A DNA stretch of 20,187 bases. Origin: an uncultured Bacilli bacterium. GTDB taxonomy: Bacteria > Bacillota_I > Bacilli_A > RF39 > UBA660. Positions within the stretch are counted from its first letter, which is position 1. Each line of letters opens with the position of its first letter. A program made the translations under genes and the position numbers. Location: the NCBI GenBank assembly GCA_934095965.1, contig CAKOKR010000024.1, positions 1 through 20,187 on the forward strand. Direction: 5' to 3'. The notes under the pieces were generated by a model, which worked only from the letters and a program-made list of their open reading frames with translations, searched no databases and was not told the origin of the DNA. Positions 15,772 to 20,187 of the stretch are shown piece by piece.

Positions 15772-16419
15772 ATGAGTCTATTTATAGTTTTATTTAGAAC
15801 AATATTTTTTTACTTCTTTGTTCTTATTTCATATCGTATAATGGGTAAAAGAGAAATAGGACAACTTGGTGTAATAGATTTAATTGTATCTATCTTAATC
15901 GCAGAACTAGTTGCAATAAGTATTGAAGAATATAAACAATCTTTAATGCTTACAGTAATACCCATAAGTATTCTAGTTTTACTAGAAGTCATATTTGCAT
16001 ACTTTTCTATAAAAAGTAGAAAATTTAGATTATTATTTGATGGTAAACCATCTCTAATTATTGCAAATGGTAAAATAAATTATAAAGAAATGATTAAACA
16101 AAGATATTCTCTAGATGATTTACTTGTATCACTAAGACAAAAAGAAATCAGAGATTTAAGTATGGTTGAATATGCATTCTTAGAACCAAACGGAGAATTA
16201 TCGGTATTTAAATATAATTTCTTTAAAATACAAAGTCCATATCCTGCAGCATTAATACTAGATGGAGAACTTCAAAAAAGTGTAATAAAACATATTCATA
16301 AAACTGAAGACTATATTAAAGAAGAACTAGCTAAGAAAAACTTAACAGTTAAAGATATCTTTTATGCATTTTATAAAAATAAAAAAATTTATATCATAAA
16401 GAAAACTGATTTGAACTAA
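15772..16419 (+). CDS. DUF421 domain membrane protein (YetF/YkjA-like)
   Basis: 215 aa. Three N-terminal membrane helices (about residues 4-22, 35-50, 58-77) include the family's hallmark R-I-M-G-K-R-E-I-G-Q-L between the first and second. A cytoplasmic domain follows, with L-F-D-G-K-P-S-L-I-I-A-N-G-K-I, the core L-L-V-S-L-R-Q-K-E-I and V-E-Y-A-F-L-E-P-N-G-E-L-S-V-F. The length and order match DUF421 proteins such as B. subtilis YetF, for which links to spore germination (the YkjA/YetF/2Duf group) have been proposed; no enzymatic activity is known to me. GGTGAT just upstream is the ribosome site. Single gene, divergent from the YrzE-like gene. Confidence 0.88.
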   Translation: MSLFIVLFRTIFFYFFVLISYRIMGKREIGQLGVIDLIVSILIAELVAISIEEYKQSLMLTVIPISILVLLEVIFAYFSIKSRKFRLLFDGKPSLIIANGKINYKEMIKQRYSLDDLLVSLRQKEIRDLSMVEYAFLEPNGELSVFKYNFFKIQSPYPAALILDGELQKSVIKHIHKTEDYIKEELAKKNLTVKDIFYAFYKNKKIYIIKKTDLN

Positions 16420-16471
16420 TTTTTACACAAATTACTATTTTAATATTTTCATTTTTATGAATTTATGCTAA

Positions 16472-16483
16472 ACTATTAATAGT
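16472..16483. repeat. 12-bp perfect palindrome in the leader of the surface-protein gene
   Basis: ACTATTAATAGT, its own reverse complement, directly upstream of the ribosome site AGGGTGAT. It overlaps a weak candidate promoter (TTTTCA 16446-16451, 17-nt spacer, TAAACT 16469-16474), so it could be an operator. In DNA this AT-rich, chance is a real alternative. Confidence 0.3.
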
Positions 16484-16497
16484 AGGGTGATTGACAA

Positions 16498-18117
16498 ATG
16501 AATAAATTTATAAAAAAAATAAAAAATAATCAAGTGTTATACGTATTAAGCATTTTAATAATAGGTATATTACTCTTGCTAATTGCAAGAATTACATATG
16601 CATATTTAGCTCCAAGAATACAAAGCGCACTAAGTAATGTTACAACTATATCTGATACAGTAGATGATTTTAAATTAGAATTAGGAAGACCTCTAAGTCT
16701 AAATGCAACATCAACAACACTTCCTGAAAATGGTTCAAATTTAGTTGTAACTTCAACAGAAATAGCAAAGTTAAAAGCAAATAGTACTAAAAAAACAGCC
16801 AACTATAATTATTATTTATATTTACAAATTACTAATAACACATTTAAATATTCAGATGGAACAACACCAGAAATAATACTTACAATAACAGATCCAAATG
16901 GAAATGAAATAACTTCACTAGATAATTTAACATATGGAACATATAATGGAGTATCAGGTTTTGATGTAACAACTAAAACTGGTTTATTTAATATAGCAAA
17001 TAACTATGAAATAACTTCAAATTCAAGTACAACATATACAGAACATGATTGGAATATTACACTTACATATCTAAATCTAAATATAGATCAATCATCTAAC
17101 TATGGCAATAGTTTTGAAACTAAGTTATATTTACAAAAAGAAGAAAAAAAATTAACGATTGCTGATGTCTGCCCGGGTAAATCATTAAGTGATTGTGTTA
17201 TTGCTCAATATACTGGAATAAAAAATTCTAATATCTATTATCACGATTCTAACCTAACAAATGGGGCAGGAGATAATTCATATAGATATGCAGGAGCAAG
17301 TGATGTAGTAAATAATTATGTATGTTTTGGAAGTACACAAAGCCCATGTCCAGCTGATAATCTATATAGAATAATCGGAGTATTTGATAATAAAATCGGG
17401 GAAAATCAAACAGAACAAAGAGTAAAACTAATCAAATCAGATTATGCAACAAGTGCATTATTAGGTGCAGATGGAGATTACAGCCAGATGTATACTGCAA
17501 ATGATTGGGACAATTCAAGTTATAAAGGAAATAATTTAGCTAATATAGCAGGATATTATTGGAATAAGTCTAATCAAAATACATGGAGTATGTCAAATTT
17601 AAATAAAATAAATTTAAATCAAAACTTCATAACAAATATAGGAACAGAATGGGCAAACAAAATAGCAACAACAACATGGAAAGTTGGAGGAAATACATGG
17701 AAAAATATAGCGGAACAACGAGCCAAAACAGCATATCAAAATGAAATAGTGAATCCTGTAACAACAAATTCAAAGGATAATATAACAGAATTAGATGCAA
17801 AAATAGGATTAATGTATGCAAGCGATTATGGATTTGCGGCAGTACCAAGTGCCTGGACAACAAATCTTAATAATTATCATGATGAAGTCATTAAAAATGT
17901 TAATTGGATGTATATGGGTCTTAACGAATGGACAGTTTCTCGAGATGCAATCAATTCTGCTACTGCGTTTGATGTGGAGGGCAGTGGCTCTGTTGTAGGC
18001 TACTACCGCTATGTTGGCAACAATGCGTGCGGAGTTCGGCCAGTCTTCTATCTCTCATCTTCCGTGAACTATGTATCGGGAAGAGGCACTGCCGCTGATC
18101 CTATTGTGGTAAACTAA
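16498..18117 (+). CDS. Surface-anchored protein with TasA-like N-terminus and hypervariable C-terminal domain
   Basis: 539 aa. A short basic tail (K-K-I-K), one membrane segment (about 13-31) and A-R-I-T-Y-A-Y-L-A-P lead into a beta-rich, Thr/Asn/Ser-rich region (about 50-215). This looks like a camelysin/TasA-type sandwich with Y-L-Y-L-Q-I-T-N-N-T. Two cysteine pairs follow (Cys225/Cys233 and Cys276/Cys284), then Y-R-I-I-G-V-F and a Trp-rich region. The C-terminal about 75 residues have the form W-M-Y-M-G-L-N-E-W-T-V-S...G-V-R-P-V-F-Y-L-S-S-S-V-x-Y-V-S-G, resembling ligand-binding C-type-lectin/formylglycine-enzyme-like folds. The 3' end, from about 17935, differs sharply in base composition from the body and is followed by a GC hairpin, as in diversity-generating retroelement targets. 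AGGGTGAT lies 6 nt before the start. It is presumably displayed on the cell surface for binding. Confidence 0.8.
   Translation: MNKFIKKIKNNQVLYVLSILIIGILLLLIARITYAYLAPRIQSALSNVTTISDTVDDFKLELGRPLSLNATSTTLPENGSNLVVTSTEIAKLKANSTKKTANYNYYLYLQITNNTFKYSDGTTPEIILTITDPNGNEITSLDNLTYGTYNGVSGFDVTTKTGLFNIANNYEITSNSSTTYTEHDWNITLTYLNLNIDQSSNYGNSFETKLYLQKEEKKLTIADVCPGKSLSDCVIAQYTGIKNSNIYYHDSNLTNGAGDNSYRYAGASDVVNNYVCFGSTQSPCPADNLYRIIGVFDNKIGENQTEQRVKLIKSDYATSALLGADGDYSQMYTANDWDNSSYKGNNLANIAGYYWNKSNQNTWSMSNLNKINLNQNFITNIGTEWANKIATTTWKVGGNTWKNIAEQRAKTAYQNEIVNPVTTNSKDNITELDAKIGLMYASDYGFAAVPSAWTTNLNNYHDEVIKNVNWMYMGLNEWTVSRDAINSATAFDVEGSGSVVGYYRYVGNNACGVRPVFYLSSSVNYVSGRGTAADPIVVN
17938..18114 (+). other. Candidate DGR variable region (VR) at the 3' end of the surface-protein gene
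   Basis: G+C rises from 22-38% in the preceding gene body to about 50%. Coding-strand adenine falls to 18 of 93 bases in 17938-18030 (about 19%, against 47% at 17521-17580). Only 3 of 31 codons there end in A. Codons 501-511 (ggc tac tac cgc tat gtt ggc aac aat gcg tgc) are nearly all reachable from AAC/AAT by changing adenines only. After codon 512 a conserved-looking block follows (G-V-R-P-V-F-Y-L-S-S-S), as expected for the non-mutated 3' (IMH-like) part. No template repeat or reverse transcriptase is in this window. Confidence 0.5.
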
Positions 18118-18126
18118 AATCTGACA

Positions 18127-18161
18127 CGCCTGTCTAGCACGTCCGTGTGCTAGGTCAGGCG
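18127..18161. repeat. GC-rich hairpin 10 nt after the surface-protein stop codon
   Basis: CGCCTG (18127-18132) pairs with CAGGCG (18156-18161), and CTAGCAC (18134-18140) pairs with GTGCTAG (18147-18153), with a small T/GT internal bulge and a 6-nt loop GTCCGT. There are 13 Watson-Crick pairs in an otherwise AT-rich neighbourhood. What follows is GGGTGCAAAATAG, with no U-tract, so it is not a standard intrinsic terminator. Hairpins or cruciforms just 3' of the variable region are a known feature of DGR target sites such as Bordetella phage BPP-1. Confidence 0.75.
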
Positions 18162-18232
18162 GGGTGCAAAATAGAGACAAAACAAATAAATACTACTAAA
18201 TTTTAATATATTAATGAAAGGAAATGATATAG

Positions 18233-19189
18233 ATGAAAATATTATGTATAGGACATTCTAGCTGGGATATGACTGTTCCAGTAGATGATTACCCAATCGA
18301 AAATACTAAATATAGATTTAGTGAAAAATATAGTGCCGGTGGAGGACCTGCATCAAATGCTGCATACCTTCTTGGTAAATGGGGTATAGAAACAGTTATT
18401 GCAACCACTATTGGTTCTGATGACTTTGGAACTAAAATTAAAAAAGAATTTCAAGATATAAAAGTAAATACTGAATATATTGAAACAAACTATGAAAAAG
18501 AAACATCTTTCTCATTTATTCTTATTAATAAAAAGAATGGTTCAAGAACAGTATTTAATGTAGCAACAGAACATCCTGCATTAAAAAAACTTAACTATGA
18601 CTTTACTCCAGATATCATATTCACAGATGGACATGATTATGGAGCAACACAAAATGCTATAAGTAAATATCAAAATGCAATAAGTGTAATTGATGCTGGT
18701 AGAATAACCCCTGAATTACTTGAACTATGCAAATATATTAAATATATTGTATGTAGTAAAGGTTTTGCAGAAACAGTAACAGGTATGAAATTTGATTTTA
18801 ATAATCCACAAAGTTTGGTAAATATTTATACTAAATTACAAAATAAATATCCAAATAGTAATTTAACAATAACTCTAGAAGAACATGGTTGTTTGTATAC
18901 ATCAGGTAATGAAATAAAAATAATGCCCGGTTTAAAACTTACTCCGGTAGATACAACTGGTGCAGGTGATATATTCCATGGTGCATTTACTTATGGACTA
19001 GCTAATGGATTTGATATGGATAAGATAGTGACATTTGCAAATATTGCAGCAGGCTTATCTGTTACTAAAATGGGTTCTAGATTATCTATTCCATCATTAT
19101 CTGAAGTAATGGATTATTATAATGCTAGATTTAATGTTAGTGCTACACAACAGACTAATAATACTGGAGAAGCAAATAGTGTTAACTAG
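18233..19189 (+). CDS. PfkB/ribokinase family sugar kinase
   Basis: 318 aa, normal for the family. It phosphorylates a sugar or nucleoside with ATP in the cytoplasm. PfkB motif 1 is the G-G-G-P-A-S-N-A-A stretch (residues 36-44) in Y-S-A-G-G-G-P-A-S-N-A-A-Y-L-L-G. Motif 2 is D-T-T-G-A-G-D (240-246), with Asp246 as catalytic base and G-A-G as the anion hole. The N-terminus I-L-C-I-G-H-S-S-W-D-M-T and I-G-S-D-D-F-G are typical. The substrate cannot be decided: no transporter or isomerase is adjacent. The last about 15 residues are a Gln/Asn/Thr-rich tail not expected in the fold. AAGGAAATG precedes the start. Its 3' end overlaps the Smr gene by 11 nt. Confidence 0.93.
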   Translation: MKILCIGHSSWDMTVPVDDYPIENTKYRFSEKYSAGGGPASNAAYLLGKWGIETVIATTIGSDDFGTKIKKEFQDIKVNTEYIETNYEKETSFSFILINKKNGSRTVFNVATEHPALKKLNYDFTPDIIFTDGHDYGATQNAISKYQNAISVIDAGRITPELLELCKYIKYIVCSKGFAETVTGMKFDFNNPQSLVNIYTKLQNKYPNSNLTITLEEHGCLYTSGNEIKIMPGLKLTPVDTTGAGDIFHGAFTYGLANGFDMDKIVTFANIAAGLSVTKMGSRLSIPSLSEVMDYYNARFNVSATQQTNNTGEANSVN

Positions 19190-19433
19190 TAAGACACCTA
19201 AATTAGATCTACATGGTGAAATAGTATCTATGGTAGAGGTATTAGTTAATGAATTTATTACTGATAGTTTAAAAATGGGTTATAGTGAAGTAATAATAAT
19301 CCATGGGAAAAGTACTAATATCTTAACAGAAGAAGTTCATAAAGTATTAAAAAGAAATAAAAATGTTATAAAATACTATAAAAATAATTGGAATCTGGGA
19401 GAAACAATTGTTGAAATTAATGAGCAAAAATAA
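19179..19433 (+). CDS. Stand-alone Smr domain protein
   Basis: 84 aa, just one Smr (small MutS-related) domain. L-D-L-H-G is at residues 9-13 and the second motif H-G-K-S-T-N-I-L at 42-49, where most family members have H-G-K-G-T/S-G-x-L. Smr domains bind or nick nucleic acids; in MutS2 and some free-standing proteins they are linked to rescue of stalled ribosomes or to branched DNA. I start at the GTG at 19179, which overlaps the pfkB end, because GGAG lies 9 nt before it and the domain begins a few residues later. Upstream ATGs in the same frame (19122, 19134) encode residues unlike the domain. It is co-transcribed with the kinase and ends in a strong terminator. Confidence 0.8.
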   Translation: MLTSKTPKLDLHGEIVSMVEVLVNEFITDSLKMGYSEVIIIHGKSTNILTEEVHKVLKRNKNVIKYYKNNWNLGETIVEINEQK

Positions 19434-19451
19434 GGAATTTTGCTCATTTTT
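19421..19451 (+). terminator. Terminator of the pfkB-smr unit
   Basis: A 9-bp perfect stem (TGAGCAAAA 19421-19429 with TTTTGCTCA 19438-19446), loop ATAAGGAA containing the TAA stop of the smr gene (19431-19433), then TTTTT. Confidence 0.85.
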
Positions 19452-19461
19452 CATGAAAAAT

Positions 19462-19490
19462 TTGACAATTGGTGTTAAATTTGGTATAAT
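19462..19490 (+). promoter_or_regulatory. Perfect-consensus promoter P1
   Basis: TTGACA (19462-19467), 17-nt spacer, TATAAT (19485-19490): a full match to the SigA/sigma-70 consensus at optimal spacing, immediately after the preceding terminator. Confidence 0.9.
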
Positions 19491-19539
19491 TTAGCTCCAA
19501 TAAGGAAATACTACGAATATATGAAAAATTTACACAAAT

Positions 19540-19568
19540 TTGACAAAAAGTTAAGAATGTGGTATAAT
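19540..19568 (+). promoter_or_regulatory. Perfect-consensus promoter P2
   Basis: TTGACA (19540-19545), 17-nt spacer, TATAAT (19563-19568): a second full consensus match exactly 78 bp after P1. Transcription should start near 19575, about 27 nt before the chosen ATG. Confidence 0.9.
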
Positions 19569-19601
19569 TTAATTGTTCGAGTAATTAGGGGGTATGGAAA
19601 A

Positions 19602-20021
19602 ATGAAAGGATACGTTTTAGAATACGTCTGTGAAAATGAATTTAAAAAGTTAGAAAGAGCATTAAAGAAGTATAATATGTTAGCTTTTAAAAAGTTAAAC
19701 TTCGATTATTATCCATCTTTAAGAAATGGTAACTTTGTAGGTGAATTAGTATCAGTAAATAAAAAGAATGGTACTGAAACTTATGAATTGAAATTACCAA
19801 GTGATAAGATGTTTGCTCAAATTCATGGTGAAGTTAAATTAGTATATACTGTTCATAAAAAAGATGAAGTAGTAGTACTTGAAACAATTACACCATCAGA
19901 AATACTTTTAGAAGGTCACAGATCAGAACTTACAACTTATAAAGGAATAATGATTTCAAAAGCAAACGCATCAAAAGACATGTTTAAAATTGATTTATTA
20001 AATATGTTACAAGATAAATAA
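19602..20021 (+). CDS. Hypothetical 140-aa cytoplasmic protein under two strong promoters
   Basis: 140 aa, not recognised. There is no signal peptide or membrane segment. It begins M-K-G-Y-V-L-E-Y-V with a helical, basic region (F-K-K-L-E-R-A-L-K-K-Y) and continues as an apparently beta-rich domain (G-E-L-V-S-V-N, T-Y-E-L-K-L-P-S, E-V-K-L-V-Y-T-V-H, E-V-V-V-L-E-T-I-T-P-S-E-I-L). The start is set by AGGGGG 9 nt upstream and by P2, which sits just before it. The frame stays open upstream to an ATG at 19521, so a 166-aa form could be made from P1 transcripts. It has its own terminator, so it is monocistronic. The promoter strength suggests an abundant product. Confidence 0.8.
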   Translation: MKGYVLEYVCENEFKKLERALKKYNMLAFKKLNFDYYPSLRNGNFVGELVSVNKKNGTETYELKLPSDKMFAQIHGEVKLVYTVHKKDEVVVLETITPSEILLEGHRSELTTYKGIMISKANASKDMFKIDLLNMLQDK

Positions 20022-20034
20022 TATAATATTTATG

Positions 20035-20068
20035 AAACTTAAGCTAAGGGGGTTGCTTAAGTTTTTTT
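20035..20068 (+). terminator. Strong intrinsic terminator
   Basis: A 10-bp perfect stem (AAACTTAAGC 20035-20044 with GCTTAAGTTT 20055-20064), a 10-nt loop and seven T (20062-20068). Confidence 0.9.
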
Positions 20069-20087
20069 GATTTTTGAAGAAAAAAGG

Positions 20088-20116
20088 TTGCATATGGAAG
20101 AATTTTGTGGTAATAT
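20088..20116 (+). promoter_or_regulatory. Promoter of the tRNA gene
   Basis: TTGCAT (20088-20093), 17-nt spacer, TAATAT (20111-20116), 12 bp before the tRNA 5' end. Confidence 0.6.
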
Positions 20117-20128
20117 TAATATTGTCAT

Positions 20129-20187
20129 GGACCTCTAGCTCAGTTGGTTAGAGCCCCCGGCTCATAACCGGGTTGTCGCAGGTTCGA
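20129..20187 (+). tRNA. tRNA-Ile2 (anticodon CAU, lysidine-modified type), 3' end cut by the window
   Basis: The cloverleaf is visible: acceptor 5' strand GGACCTC, T-A, D-arm GCTC/GAGC with AGTTGGTTA loop, anticodon arm CCCGG-CTCATAA-CCGGG, variable loop TTGTC, then T-stem GCAGG and TTCGA at the window edge. The anticodon is CAU. The anticodon stem lacks the GGG/CCC pairs of initiator tRNA. The sequence closely follows what I recall of B. subtilis tRNA-Ile2 (GGACC..TAGCTCAGTTGGTTAGAGC, GGCTCATAACC) rather than elongator Met. It would read AUA after TilS makes lysidine-34. Automatic annotation may label it Met. Confidence 0.85.

Noticed and set aside
17816..17998. Alternative-frame ORF and the opposite-strand ORF across the candidate variable region
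   Set aside because: The main frame continues without a break into a coherent G-V-R-P tail; the others show no protein motif or start signal.
18127..18161. Reading the hairpin after the surface-protein gene as an ordinary terminator
   Set aside because: The sequence after the stem is GGGTGCAAAATAGAG, without a T-run, whereas every other terminator in the window has one.
20129..20187. Calling the CAU tRNA an initiator or elongator tRNA-Met
   Set aside because: The anticodon stem lacks the initiator GGG/CCC pairs, and the body matches the tRNA-Ile2 pattern. The 3' half is outside the window, so some doubt remains.
1..20187. CRISPR array, insertion sequence ends, or a DGR template/reverse transcriptase inside the window
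   Set aside because: No regularly spaced repeats, transposase motifs, second copy of the 3' surface-protein block or reverse-transcriptase-like frame was found by eye.

Overview
The window comes from an AT-rich (roughly 25-28% G+C by eye) Gram-positive-type bacterium. It uses the standard code (TGG for Trp, TGA as stop), strong AGGAGG-type ribosome sites, SigA-like promoters and U-tract terminators. It makes peptidoglycan (murF) and has thioester/Cna-B adhesin and TasA-like surface proteins, so it is not a wall-less mollicute. The best guess is an uncultured gut Bacillota of the Bacilli/RF39 type. That placement is inference, not something the sequence proves.

Region 1-4400 looks like accessory DNA. 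It holds a decayed fragment with an IPYKDGGT motif, a single-gene AAA/ABC-type ATPase on the minus strand, an N-terminally truncated pentapeptide-repeat ORF, an AbiEii-like protein translationally coupled to a thioester-domain adhesin with a degenerate wall-sorting tail, and a two-TM coiled-coil protein of unknown function. Region 4417-10109 has mutS, overlapped by an ABC exporter half-transporter, then a conserved unknown gene, then a convergent ZIP metal transporter. Region 10167-15362 is a likely operon, lon-murF-tgt-(pseudopilin-like small protein), running from a TTTACA-N17-TATAAT promoter to a strong terminator. Region 15340-16419 has a YrzE/TIGR04086 membrane protein divergent from a DUF421 (YetF-like) protein. 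After that come a large surface protein (16498-18117), a PfkB sugar kinase overlapping a stand-alone Smr-domain gene, an unknown 140-aa gene behind two perfect-consensus promoters, and the 5' part of a tRNA-Ile2 (CAU) gene.

The most notable signal is the 3' end of the 539-codon surface-protein gene. At about 17935 the composition jumps from about 22-38% to about 50% G+C. Adenine on the coding strand falls to about 19%, and a block of codons reads as if derived from AAC/AAT (GGC, TAC, CGC, TAT, AAC). This is followed by an invariant-looking G-V-R-P-V-F-Y-L tail and, 10 nt after the stop codon, a GC-rich hairpin without a U-tract. This is the layout expected of a diversity-generating retroelement (DGR) variable region. 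No reverse transcriptase or template repeat is in the window, so it would be a target served in trans.

The other recurring trait is compaction: four terminators have the stop codon(s) of their genes inside the hairpin, including one hairpin that holds the stops of two convergent genes.
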